From: Calidithermus chliarophilus DSM 9957
GTDB lineage: Bacteria > Deinococcota > Deinococci > Deinococcales > Thermaceae
Length of the DNA: 64,000 bases
Assembly (NCBI RefSeq): GCF_000430045.1
Contig: NZ_KE387023.1
Location: 1,269,174 to 1,333,173 of the forward strand
Reading direction: 5' to 3'
Shown here: one piece after another, positions 8,897 to 16,874 of the stretch
Layout of the letters: each line of letters begins with the position of its first letter
Numbering within the stretch: position 1 is the stretch's first letter
Program-made: the position numbers and the translations under genes
The notes under the pieces: model-generated
Database searches by the model: none
What the model was told of the DNA's origin: nothing
What the model saw: only the letters and a program-made list of their open reading frames with translations

Positions 8897-9087
8897 TCCC
8901 GCAGGCCGAACAGGCGGCTGACCATGTAGTCGATGAGCAGGAAGAGCACCACCAGCAACAGCAGCAGCCCCCACCAGGGCATCTGCACCCAGACCACCAC
9001 GAACAGCCGCTCGAGCACCTTGTAGAGGATGAATCCGAAGATCAGCGTGGTGACCAGGCTGGCCAGAAAACGGCGGGCTTTGTCCAC
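8893..9087 (-). CDS. Small two-segment membrane protein, 64 aa
   Basis: Two hydrophobic segments (about residues 8-28 and 35-55) separated by VVWVQMPWW, with Lys/Arg at the N-terminus. The start is GTG at 9087. TATTCT (9094-9099) lies 6 nt upstream, giving a leaderless transcript, and this supports it as a real gene in the GNAT intergenic space. It overlaps the 3' end of GNAT member 4 by 4 nt on the opposite strand. No family recognised. Confidence 0.65.
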   Translation of the reverse strand: MDKARRFLASLVTTLIFGFILYKVLERLFVVVWVQMPWWGLLLLLVVLFLLIDYMVSRLFGLRD

Positions 9088-9118
9088 GCCCTAAGAATAG
9101 CCGACCGCCGGAGAAAGT

Positions 9119-10084
9119 ATGAAAACGCTCAACCTGACCGTTCGCCCTTTTGAAGAACGCGACTACGCCGCCATCGCCGAGGTGTTCAAGGCGGCCTGGC
9201 CCGACGAGGCCCACACCGAGGCCCGCTTGCGCGAGGACGACGACCACGCCCCCGAGGTCAAGTGGGGGCGCTTCGTGGCCGAGCTCGACGGGCGCATGGT
9301 GGGCCACGCCGAATACACCCAGTTCGAGGGGATGTACCACCCCCAGAAGTTCGCGGCCTGGGTCACGGTGCGGCCCGAGTTCCGCGGCCAGGGCATCGGC
9401 AAGGCCCTCTATGCCCGGCTGATGGAGGCCCTCGAGCCCCACGACCCGATTTCCATCCTGAGCACGGCCCGCGAGGACCAGGCCGCAGCCCTCGCCTGGC
9501 TGCAAAAGCTGGGCTACGAGGAGAAGATGCGCTACTGGGAGTCGCGCCTCGACCTGGCCGCCTTCGACTTCGCCCCCTGGGCGGGCCGCATCGAGGCCGT
9601 GGAGGGGGCGGGCTTCGAGCTCAGGAGCCTGAAGGAGCTCGAGCCTGATCCCGAGCACCGGCGCAAGCTGTACGACCTCTGGCTCGAGGCCCGCCTCGAC
9701 GTGCCCCGCCCCGACGCCATGAGCGAGGTGTCGTTCGAGGAGTACTGCCGGTGGGTCTTCGAGAGCCAATACTACCTGCCCGAGGCCCACTTCGTGGCGG
9801 TGGAGGGCTCGAGCGGCCGGTACGTCGCGCTGAGCACCCTGTGGAAGACCGACGGCGACTACCTGGCCACCGGCCTGACCGGGACCCGCCGGGCCTACCG
9901 GCGCAAGGGGCTGGCGCTGGCCCTCAAGCTCAAGGGCATCCGCTTCGCCAAGGAGCACGGGGCCCGCGAGATCCGCACCGGCAACGAGGCGGGCAACCGG
10001 CCCATGCTCGCCATCAACGAGGCGCTGGGCTTCGTCAAGCAGCCCGCCTGGATCGACTTCGTCAAGGTCTTCCGCGAGGGCTGA
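9119..10084 (+). CDS. Double-GNAT acetyltransferase (array member 5)
   Basis: A 321-residue two-domain GNAT protein. The first motif is EFRGQGIGKALYARLM and the second AYRRKGLALALK, followed by NRPMLAINEALGFVKQPAW, nearly the same ending as member 10. The ATG follows GGAG with a short spacer. It opens the second GNAT operon (members 5-8), with gaps of 33, 11 and 2 nt to the following genes. It is divergent from the small membrane gene across only 31 bp. Acceptor unknown. Confidence 0.87.
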   Translation: MKTLNLTVRPFEERDYAAIAEVFKAAWPDEAHTEARLREDDDHAPEVKWGRFVAELDGRMVGHAEYTQFEGMYHPQKFAAWVTVRPEFRGQGIGKALYARLMEALEPHDPISILSTAREDQAAALAWLQKLGYEEKMRYWESRLDLAAFDFAPWAGRIEAVEGAGFELRSLKELEPDPEHRRKLYDLWLEARLDVPRPDAMSEVSFEEYCRWVFESQYYLPEAHFVAVEGSSGRYVALSTLWKTDGDYLATGLTGTRRAYRRKGLALALKLKGIRFAKEHGAREIRTGNEAGNRPMLAINEALGFVKQPAWIDFVKVFREG

Positions 10085-10117
10085 ACGCCCCGGCACCCCC
10101 ATCAAGGAGCACCCGTC

Positions 10118-10927
10118 ATGCAATTGCAATCGCTGGGTTACCGCACCGACCTGATGTTCCGCCGCTTCGAGGGGGAGGTGGTGGGGCGCGAGCGCTACCT
10201 GGCCGTGCGCACCCCCCGCAACCCCGGCTACCGCTGGGGCAACTTCCTGATCTTCGACCGCCCCCCGCAGGCGGGCGACCTCGAGCGCTGGAAGGCGCTC
10301 TTCGCCCGCGAGATCGGGACCCCGCCCGCCTACGCCCACTTCGCCTTCGGCTGGGACGGCGCGGAGCCGGGCGAGGTGGGGCCTTTCCTCGAAGCCGGCT
10401 TCCGCCTGGAGCAAAGCGCGGTGCTCAGCGCCCGCAGCGTGGTCCAGCCGCCCAAGCTCAATACGGCCTGCGAGGTGCGCCCCCTGCTCAGCGACGCCGA
10501 CTGGGAAGAGCGCGTCGAGCTGGCGCTGGCCGTCAACGCCGCCGAGCCCCCCGAGAAGCGCGAGGGGGAGGGCTACCGCGACTTCGTGGCTCGCAAGGCC
10601 GAGGAGTACCGCCGCATGGTCGCGGCCGGGCTGGGGCAGTGGTTCGGGGCCTACCTCGAGGGCCGCCTGGCCGCCACGCTGGGCCTGTTCGTGTGGGAGG
10701 GGCTGGGGCGCTTCCAGACCGTCGAGACCCACCCCGCTTTTCGCCGCCGGGGCCTGTGCGGCACCCTGGTCTACCACACCGCCCGCATCGGCCTGCACGA
10801 GATGGGCGCCCAGACCCTGGTGATGGTGGCCGACCCCGGCTACGTCGCCATCCGGATCTACGAGTCGGTGGGCTTCCGCGTCAGCGAGCCCATGTGGGGG
10901 CTCGAGTGGCACCCCACCAACGGCTAG
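10118..10927 (+). CDS. GNAT acetyltransferase with divergent N-terminal domain (array member 6)
   Basis: A 269-residue protein. The C-terminal half is a clear GNAT domain (AFRRRGLCGTLVYHTA, then YESVGFRVSEPMW). The N-terminal ~115 residues look like a GNAT-like fold without an acetyl-CoA motif (FRRFEGEVVGRERYLAVRTP). It differs from its neighbours in lacking ALALK and PMLAIN. AGGAG lies 8 nt before the ATG. It resembles the bipartite GNATs found singly in other bacteria. Function unknown. Confidence 0.84.
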   Translation: MQLQSLGYRTDLMFRRFEGEVVGRERYLAVRTPRNPGYRWGNFLIFDRPPQAGDLERWKALFAREIGTPPAYAHFAFGWDGAEPGEVGPFLEAGFRLEQSAVLSARSVVQPPKLNTACEVRPLLSDADWEERVELALAVNAAEPPEKREGEGYRDFVARKAEEYRRMVAAGLGQWFGAYLEGRLAATLGLFVWEGLGRFQTVETHPAFRRRGLCGTLVYHTARIGLHEMGAQTLVMVADPGYVAIRIYESVGFRVSEPMWGLEWHPTNG

Positions 10928-10938
10928 AGGAACACCCT

Positions 10939-11889
10939 ATGAGCTTTCGCATCCGCCCTTTCGAGCCCGCCGATTACCCGGCCATGGTCGAACTCTGGAA
11001 CCTCCACAACCCCGACTGGTCCCGCACCGTGGCCGAGGAGCAGAACAGCGACGCCAAGCGCGACCCCAAGTACCGCTTCGCCCGCTTCGTGGCCGAGGCG
11101 GGGGGCCGGGTGGTGGGGGTGGCGCAGCACGACCAGAGCCCCGGCTCCTACCACCCCCAGCGCTTCTCGCTCGAGCTCTACCTGCACCCCGACTTCCTGG
11201 GCCGGGGCCTGGGCAAGGCCCTCTACGCCCGCCTGATGGAAGCCCTCGAGCCCTACCGGCCCCAGCACCTGCTGGCCCAGGTGCGCGAGTCCAGCGAGCG
11301 CGGGCTGCGCTTCGCGCGGGAGCGGGGCTTCCGCGAACTCAAGCGCGACTTCGTGAGCACCCTCGACCTGCGCTGCGCCGACCTGAGCCCCTACGCGGGC
11401 CTGGAGGAGAAGCTGGCCGCCGAGGGCATCCGGCTGGCGTCGTTCGCCCGGTTGCTCGAGGCCGACCCCGACGCCGCCTGCAAGCTCCACGAGCTCTTCT
11501 CCGACTTCCGCCTCGACATCCCCCGCGCCGCCCCGCCCACCCCCATCACCCTCGACTTCTTCGTGCGCAACATCCTGCAAGGCCCCGACTACGACCCCCG
11601 GCTCTTCCTGGTGGCCCTCGAGGGCGAGCGCTGGGTGGGCATGAGCGGCTTGTTCCGCGTGGGCGACTCCAAGGATCTCGACCTGTGGATCACCGGCGTG
11701 CGGCGGGAGTACCGGGGCCGCAAGATCGCGCTGGCGCTGAAGGTGGCGGGGGTCCGGCTGGCGCGGGAGCTGGGCTTCGAGAGCATCCGCACCGACAACG
11801 ACTCGCGCAACGCCCCCATGCTGGCGATCAACCGAAAGCTGGGCTTCGTGCCCGGCCCCGCCAGCCTGACGCTGCAAAAGGAGCTGTGA
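10939..11889 (+). CDS. Double-GNAT acetyltransferase (array member 7)
   Basis: A 316-residue two-domain GNAT protein. The N-terminal domain has DFLGRGLGKALYARLM. The C-terminal domain has EYRGRKIALALK, where the second Gly of the acetyl-CoA loop is Lys, so activity of that half is doubtful. The ending is NAPMLAINRKLGF. Bases 11059-11121 are identical to member 2 (6487-6549) although the flanks differ, a local conversion tract. It is separated from member 6 by 11 nt and from member 8 by 2 nt. Confidence 0.87.
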   Translation: MSFRIRPFEPADYPAMVELWNLHNPDWSRTVAEEQNSDAKRDPKYRFARFVAEAGGRVVGVAQHDQSPGSYHPQRFSLELYLHPDFLGRGLGKALYARLMEALEPYRPQHLLAQVRESSERGLRFARERGFRELKRDFVSTLDLRCADLSPYAGLEEKLAAEGIRLASFARLLEADPDAACKLHELFSDFRLDIPRAAPPTPITLDFFVRNILQGPDYDPRLFLVALEGERWVGMSGLFRVGDSKDLDLWITGVRREYRGRKIALALKVAGVRLARELGFESIRTDNDSRNAPMLAINRKLGFVPGPASLTLQKEL

Positions 11890-11891
11890 GC

Positions 11892-12845
11892 ATGGGCCTC
11901 CGCTTCCGGGAAGCGAGTTTCCCCGCCGACTACGCGGCCATGGCGGCGGTGCTGAGCGCGGTCTACCCCGAGTGGCCCCGCAGCGCCCAGGACCTCGAGC
12001 GCGACGACGCCACCCGCGACCCCCGCTACTACTGGAAGGTCTTCCTGGCCGAAGAGGACGGGGAGGTGGTGGGGGTGGCGAGCGCCGGCCACCTGAGCGC
12101 GATGCACCGGGAAGGCCGTTTCGGGGTGCGGCTGAGCGTGCTCCCGCACGAGCGCAACCGGGGCATCGGCGGCCTGATGTACGAGCGGCTGCTCGAGCAC
12201 CTGCGCTCCCTGGGCGCCCGCGAGCTGCTCTGCTCGCTCGACGAGCGGCGCGGCGAGGCCCTGGCCTTCGCCCGGCACCGGGGCTTCGAGGAGTTCTGGC
12301 GGATGTTCGAATCGCGGCTCGACCCCAAGGCCTTCGACTTCACGCCCTACGCCCTTCTCGAGCAGCGCCTGGGGGCCGAAGGTTACGCCCTGCGCACCTA
12401 TGCCGAACTCGCCGACCCTCAGGGCGAGCAGAAGTTCTACGAGTTGCATTGGCAGCTCATGCAGGACATCCCCATGGACGAGCCCCCCCAGCGCGAGCCC
12501 CTCGAGCAGTGGCGCAAGCAGTGGACCCAAAACCCCCGCGCCCTGCCCGAGGCCTGCTACGTCGCCCTCAAGGACGGGCGGTGGGTGGGCATCTCTAACC
12601 TGTGGGCCTACGACGGCTACTACCTCATCGCCCTCACCGGGGTGCTGCGCGAGCACCGGGGCAGGTCGCTGGCGCTGGCGCTCAAGCTGGCCGGGATCCG
12701 CTACGCCCTGGAGCACGGGGGCCTCGAGATCCGCACCTTCAACGACTCGCCCAACCGGGCCATGCTGGGCCTCAACCGCAAGCTGGGCTTCGTGCCCCAG
12801 GCCGCCACCATCCAGATGCGCAAGACGCTGGCCGCCGAGCTCTGA
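11892..12845 (+). CDS. Double-GNAT acetyltransferase (array member 8)
   Basis: A 317-residue two-domain GNAT protein with ERNRGIGGLMYERLL in domain 1 and EHRGRSLALALK in domain 2, where Gly is replaced by Ser. It ends NRAMLGLNRKLGF. It is the last gene of the second GNAT run and is convergent with the split chromate transporter genes. The start lies 2 nt after the previous stop, so it is probably translated by reinitiation. Acceptor unknown. Confidence 0.86.
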   Translation: MGLRFREASFPADYAAMAAVLSAVYPEWPRSAQDLERDDATRDPRYYWKVFLAEEDGEVVGVASAGHLSAMHREGRFGVRLSVLPHERNRGIGGLMYERLLEHLRSLGARELLCSLDERRGEALAFARHRGFEEFWRMFESRLDPKAFDFTPYALLEQRLGAEGYALRTYAELADPQGEQKFYELHWQLMQDIPMDEPPQREPLEQWRKQWTQNPRALPEACYVALKDGRWVGISNLWAYDGYYLIALTGVLREHRGRSLALALKLAGIRYALEHGGLEIRTFNDSPNRAMLGLNRKLGFVPQAATIQMRKTLAAEL

Positions 12846-12875
12846 AGCCGGCCCCTGCCCAGAGGTAAGGACGTG

Positions 12876-13400
12876 CTATCCCCAAAGCAGGCTGACCGAC
12901 AAGCCCAGCACGCCCCCGCCCAGCATCACCGCCAGGATGTTGGCCCCGCGGTAGATCAGGAGGGTCGCCAGCGCCATCACCGCGAAGCTCCAGGGCTTGT
13001 CCATCCCCAGCTCGATCAGCACCAGCAGCATGCTCAGCGAGAGACCCATGCTCACCGGGACCAGCGCCTTGCGCAGGGCGCGGCTCCAGCGGGCGCGGGC
13101 CATCCACCGCCAGCCGTGCACCAGCACGACGGCCCCGGCGGCCCCCGGCAGGAACATGCCCAGCAGCGCGGCCAGCGCCCCCAGCGGCCCGGCGGCGCTC
13201 AGGCCGTAGAACACCACCGCCAGCATGTTGGGCCCCGGCACGAACTGGCCCAGCGCGAAGCCGTCGGCGAACTGCTGCGGCGTGACCCAGCCCTGGGCGA
13301 TGAGGGTGCGGGCCATCTCGGGCAGGTTGGCCATCCCGCCCCCGAAGCTGATGAGCCCCAGCCGCAGGAAGGTGAGGAAGACCTCGAGCCCCTCGCTCAC
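12876..13400 (-). CDS. Chromate transporter, C-terminal-type half (short-chain CHR protein)
   Basis: A 174-residue membrane protein of the CHR family. It contains FLRLGLISFGGGMANLPE and VTPQQFADGFALGQFVPGPN, the conserved CHR motif block, and five to six hydrophobic segments. The family exports chromate, and short-chain members work as pairs. The GTG start overlaps the stop of the upstream half by 4 nt, so the two halves are translationally coupled. Longer readings of the frame are shadows. It sits between GNAT members 8 and 9 on the opposite strand. Confidence 0.85.
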   Translation of the reverse strand: MSEGLEVFLTFLRLGLISFGGGMANLPEMARTLIAQGWVTPQQFADGFALGQFVPGPNMLAVVFYGLSAAGPLGALAALLGMFLPGAAGAVVLVHGWRWMARARWSRALRKALVPVSMGLSLSMLLVLIELGMDKPWSFAVMALATLLIYRGANILAVMLGGGVLGLSVSLLWG

Positions 13401-13942
13401 CCCGCCTCGGCCTCCCGCCAGTACAGCGCCACCCCCACCGGCACGGTGAGCAGCAGCACCAGGAGCAGCGACCAGTGCAGCAACCCGTAGGTCACGAACA
13501 CCACCAGCGCCAGCAGCACCGCCTTGAGCGAGTCCAGCCCGATCCGGGCCTGGCGCAGCACGGTAGCCAGGATCAGCCCGATGGCCGCCGCCGCCACCCC
13601 GCTCAGCGCACCCTCGACGCTCGAGCCCGGCAGCGCCCCGAAGCGGAAGTAGGCCAGGCTCAGGAGCAGCATCAGGCTCACGCCGGGCAAGAGCACCCCC
13701 GCCAGGGCCGCGACCCCGCCCAAAGCCCCGCCCAGCCGCGCGCCCAGGTGGGCGGCCAGGTTGGCGAACACCGGCCCCGGCAGCACCCGGCACAGGGCAG
13801 TGGTTTCGAGGAACTCCCGCTCGCTCAGCCAGCCCCGCCGCACCACCATGAGCTCGTAGATGTGGGCGGTGCCCCCGCCGCCGAAGGCGGTGAGGCCGAC
13901 GTAGAGAAAAGCGGTAAACAATTGAGGCAACGGCACGCGCAC
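13397..13942 (-). CDS. Chromate transporter, N-terminal-type half (short-chain CHR protein)
   Basis: A ~181-residue CHR-family membrane protein containing FLYVGLTAFGGGGTAHIYEL and ETTALCRVLPGPVFANLAA, with the Pro-Gly-Pro motif typical of CHR proteins. It forms a pair with the downstream half through a 4-nt overlap. The start is uncertain: GTG at 13942 or 13936, neither with a good Shine-Dalgarno. An ATG further upstream would run into the divergent GNAT gene. Chromate export is inferred from the family; sulfate-like anions are possible. Confidence 0.8.
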   Translation of the reverse strand: MRVPLPQLFTAFLYVGLTAFGGGGTAHIYELMVVRRGWLSEREFLETTALCRVLPGPVFANLAAHLGARLGGALGGVAALAGVLLPGVSLMLLLSLAYFRFGALPGSSVEGALSGVAAAAIGLILATVLRQARIGLDSLKAVLLALVVFVTYGLLHWSLLLVLLLTVPVGVALYWREAEAG

Positions 13943-13960
13943 GCTGGAAGTGAGGATACT

Positions 13961-14869
13961 ATGCTCAGGCCCGCCCATCCCGCCGATTACCCGGCCATCG
14001 CCCGCATCCACAACACGCTGTGGCCCGAGCACTTCCGCAGCCTGGAGGACTTCGCCCACCTCGACCGCCACAACCCCGTGCGGCGCTTCCTGCTCGAGCT
14101 CGACGGGCCGGTGGCGGTGGCCGGCCTGCGTGACCGGGGTGCTTTCTACGAGTTCGAAGTCGGCGTGCTCCCCGAGTTCGAGGGCCGGGGCCTGGGGCGC
14201 GAACTCTACGCCCGCTTGCTGCGCGAGCTCGAGGCCCTGCCCCCCAAGCGCACCCTGGCCTTCGTGAAGGAGAGCCACCCCTACGCCCTGGCCTTCGCCG
14301 CCCGGCGGGGCTGGCGGGAGTCGCTGCGCGGCTACCACCAGCACCTCGACCTCGCCGCCTTCGACCCGGCGCCCTTCGAGGGCCTGAGGCGGCGGCTCGA
14401 GGCCGAGGGCTACGCCTTCCACAGCTACGCCGTCCTCCCCGACCCCGAGCGCCTGTACCCCCTGCTGCGGCAGACCTACCTGGACGTGCCCCGCTCCGGC
14501 GAGGCCGAGCCGCTAAGCCTGGAGGAGTTCCGCCGCCGCTTCGTCCTGCACCCCGCCTTCCACCCTCAGACCAGCTTCGTCGCCGTGCGGGAGGGGGAGT
14601 GGGCGGGCCTGAGCCTGGTCCGGCGGCGCGGCGAGAGCGGGCTGCACTCGGCCATGACCGGCGTGCTCCCCGCGCACCGGGGCCGGGGCCTGGCGACGGC
14701 GCTCAAGGTTTGCTCGATCCTCGAGGCCCGCCGCCTGGGTTTCGCCGAACTCCACACCAACAACGCCGCCGGCAACGCCCCCATGCTGGCGGTCAACGCC
14801 CGGCTGGGCTTCGTCCGCGAGCCCGCCCAGATCGAACTCGAACTCACCAAGGAGTCGCTATGGACCTGA
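13961..14869 (+). CDS. Double-GNAT acetyltransferase (array member 9)
   Basis: A 302-residue two-domain GNAT protein, the shortest double-domain member. Motifs are EFEGRGLGRELYARLL and AHRGRGLATALK, both intact, ending NAPMLAVNARLGF. The ATG has GTGAGG upstream. It overlaps member 10 by 10 nt. Its 5' end is divergent from the chromate transporter pair with under 20 bp between them, so the two promoters must overlap. Confidence 0.86.
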   Translation: MLRPAHPADYPAIARIHNTLWPEHFRSLEDFAHLDRHNPVRRFLLELDGPVAVAGLRDRGAFYEFEVGVLPEFEGRGLGRELYARLLRELEALPPKRTLAFVKESHPYALAFAARRGWRESLRGYHQHLDLAAFDPAPFEGLRRRLEAEGYAFHSYAVLPDPERLYPLLRQTYLDVPRSGEAEPLSLEEFRRRFVLHPAFHPQTSFVAVREGEWAGLSLVRRRGESGLHSAMTGVLPAHRGRGLATALKVCSILEARRLGFAELHTNNAAGNAPMLAVNARLGFVREPAQIELELTKESLWT

Positions 14870-15816
14870 TCATCCGGCCCTTCACCCCCGAGGACCACCT
14901 GCCCGCCCTCGAGATCCACAACGCCATCTGGCCCGATACCCCCCAGACCCTCGAGGACCGGCTCGAGGCCGACGGGCGCCGCCGCGCCGACCTGGTGTTC
15001 CGCCGCTACGCCGCCGAGGTGGGCGGCCAGGTGGTGGCGACGGGCTCCTTCCAGCACATGGAGTGGTTCTTCCACCCCCGCAAGTTCGCCATCGGCATGC
15101 AGGTCCACCCCCGGTGGCAGGGCCGGGGCGTCGGCGGGCGGCTCTGGCGCCACCTGCTGGCCGAGCTCGAGGCCTTCGAGCCCCTCAGCCTGCACGCCTC
15201 GGTGCGCGAGGACAAGAACGGCTGGGCCGTGGCCCGGCACTACGGCTTCGCCGAGGAGAGCCGGGCCTGGGAGTCGCTGCTCGACCTCAGCACCTTCGAC
15301 CCCGCGCCCTTCGGCGACGCGGTGGAGCGGGTGCGGGCGGCGGGCTACCGCATCCTGAGCTGGGCCGAGCTGGGCGACACTCCCGAGAATCGCCGCAGGC
15401 TGTGGGAGCTCGACGTCGAGGTCTCCGAGGACGTGCCCCACACCCACCCCTTCACCATGCCCACCCTCGAGCGCTACGAGCAACAGGTCTTCGGCAGCCG
15501 CGACTTCCAGCCCGAGACCCTGCTCGTCGCGCTGTCCCCGGACGGGGAGTTCGCCGGGGTCAGCCAGCTCTGGAAAACCCAGCCCGAGCACCGCCTGCAC
15601 AACGGCCTCACCGGCGTGCGCCGCGCCCACCGCCGCAAGGGGCTGGCCCTGGCGATGAAGCTGGAGAACGTGGCGCGGGCCAGGGCCCTGGGCAAGCGCG
15701 AGATCCGCACCTTCAACGACCAGACCAACCGGCCCATGCTCGCCATCAACGAGGCCATGGGCTTCGTCAAGCAGCCCGCCTGGATCGACGTGGTGCGGGT
15801 GCTGCGCTCGGAGTAG
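14860..15816 (+). CDS. Double-GNAT acetyltransferase (array member 10)
   Basis: A 318-residue two-domain GNAT protein with RWQGRGVGGRLWRHLL and AHRRKGLALAMK motifs and the ending NRPMLAINEAMGFVKQPAW, closest to member 5. The ATG lies inside the 3' end of member 9 with AAGGAG 5 nt upstream. A small inverted repeat follows the stop (15816-15832, GACTCCC/GGGAGTC), which may end the transcript. Acceptor unknown. Confidence 0.87.
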   Translation: MDLIIRPFTPEDHLPALEIHNAIWPDTPQTLEDRLEADGRRRADLVFRRYAAEVGGQVVATGSFQHMEWFFHPRKFAIGMQVHPRWQGRGVGGRLWRHLLAELEAFEPLSLHASVREDKNGWAVARHYGFAEESRAWESLLDLSTFDPAPFGDAVERVRAAGYRILSWAELGDTPENRRRLWELDVEVSEDVPHTHPFTMPTLERYEQQVFGSRDFQPETLLVALSPDGEFAGVSQLWKTQPEHRLHNGLTGVRRAHRRKGLALAMKLENVARARALGKREIRTFNDQTNRPMLAINEAMGFVKQPAWIDVVRVLRSE

Positions 15817-15907
15817 ACTCCCTGCGGGAGTCGCCGATAGCCGACAGCCACGCCGGGCACGCCCTTCGGTTAATGGCGGGTGCTTCCGCGGGAGGTTAAA
15901 TACAGGC

Positions 15908-16687
15908 ATGGATTACGTGGTGGGGGATGTTCACGGCTGCTTGCCCGCGCTGGTGGCGCTGCTCCAGCGGGCGGGGCTGCTGGGGCCGCGCGCGGAGTGG
16001 ACCGGCGGCGAGGCCCGGTTGTGGCTGCTGGGCGACTACACCGACCGCGGCCCCGACGGGGTGGGGGTGATCGAGCTGCTGATGCGCCTGGAGGAGCAGG
16101 CCTACCGCGCCGGGGGTGCGGTGCACGCCCTGCTGGGCAACCACGACGTGCTGCTGCTGGAGGCCTACCACTTCCCCGACGAGCCCAGCGGCTTCCGCCA
16201 CGACGGCATCACCCTCACCTTCCGCGAGCTGTGGCTGCGGGCGCGGGGCCAGCCCGCCGACCTCGAGCGCCTGCGCCCCGAGCACGCCGAGTGGCTGGCC
16301 CACCGCCCCGCCCTGGCCCGGGTGGAGGGCACCCTGCTGATGCACGCCGACAGCGACTTCTACCTCGAGTACGGCTCGAGCCTCGGCGAGATCAACGCCA
16401 ACATCCGCGCGGTGCTCCACTCGCGCGACCCCGTGCGCTGGGACAGGCTCGAGGAGCGCTTCGCCTCGAGGATGGCCTTCTGGAACGGCGGGGCCCCCAA
16501 GGCCCGTGGGTTGCTGGCCCTGCTGGGCGCGGGCCGCCTGGTCCACGGCCACACCCCCATCTACAGCGTGCTCGAGCGCCACCCCGAGGAGGTCCGCGAG
16601 CCGCTGGTCTACGCCGAGGGGCTGTGCGTCAACCTCGACCACTGCCTGTACCAGGGGGGACCGGGGTTCGTGTACCGGTTGGACTAG
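15908..16687 (+). CDS. PPP-type metallophosphatase (calcineurin-like)
   Basis: A 259-residue member of the calcineurin-like phosphoesterase superfamily. The three dimetal-site motifs are present: GDVHG near the N-terminus, GDYTDRG and GNHD. The later His motifs MHAD and HGHTP also match. The GD-GDxxDRG-GNHD set is that of PPP serine/threonine and diadenosine tetraphosphate phosphatases. It lies right after the GNAT array whose other end is a protein kinase; whether they share substrates is unknown. GGGAGG is about 12 nt before the ATG. Confidence 0.87.
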   Translation: MDYVVGDVHGCLPALVALLQRAGLLGPRAEWTGGEARLWLLGDYTDRGPDGVGVIELLMRLEEQAYRAGGAVHALLGNHDVLLLEAYHFPDEPSGFRHDGITLTFRELWLRARGQPADLERLRPEHAEWLAHRPALARVEGTLLMHADSDFYLEYGSSLGEINANIRAVLHSRDPVRWDRLEERFASRMAFWNGGAPKARGLLALLGAGRLVHGHTPIYSVLERHPEEVREPLVYAEGLCVNLDHCLYQGGPGFVYRLD

Positions 16688-16689
16688 GG

Positions 16690-16860
16690 CGCGGGGGGTA
16701 GAACATGTGAGGCGCCGGATGCCGGAAGATGCCCAACGCCGAACGCCCAACGCCCGGCGATGGACCATGGCTGGGGCGAGAACTTTCCCCGAGCGAGGCG
16801 TCACCCAGGGTCCTGTGGCCGCTTTTGCTGAGGTCTGATAGCTGATAGCTGCTAGCTTTT
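16690..16860. repeat. Degenerate heptamer repeat, copy 2
   Basis: Carries GCCGAAC/GCCCAAC units at ~16735-16760 and TGATAGC/TGCTAGC units at ~16835-16858, the same families as elsewhere but shorter. It lies between two same-strand genes. Confidence 0.55.
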
Positions 16861-16874
16861 CCAACGGAGATTCC

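Noticed and set aside
7745-10912. A 1055-codon open frame on the minus strand opposite the GNAT array
   Set aside because: Its product is almost only Gly, Ala, Leu, Val, His, Glu and Pro without any domain, and it lies exactly antisense to well-supported GNAT genes. It is a frame kept open by GC-rich codon use.
12876-13942. A frameshifted full-length chrA
   Set aside because: Each half has a complete CHR motif block, and paired short-chain CHR genes with overlapping codons are a known arrangement, so this is not a broken gene.
13397-14422. Extended forms of the chromate transporter half genes
   Set aside because: The extra N-terminal parts are antisense to GNAT member 9 or out-of-frame shadows; CHR homology begins only near the chosen starts.
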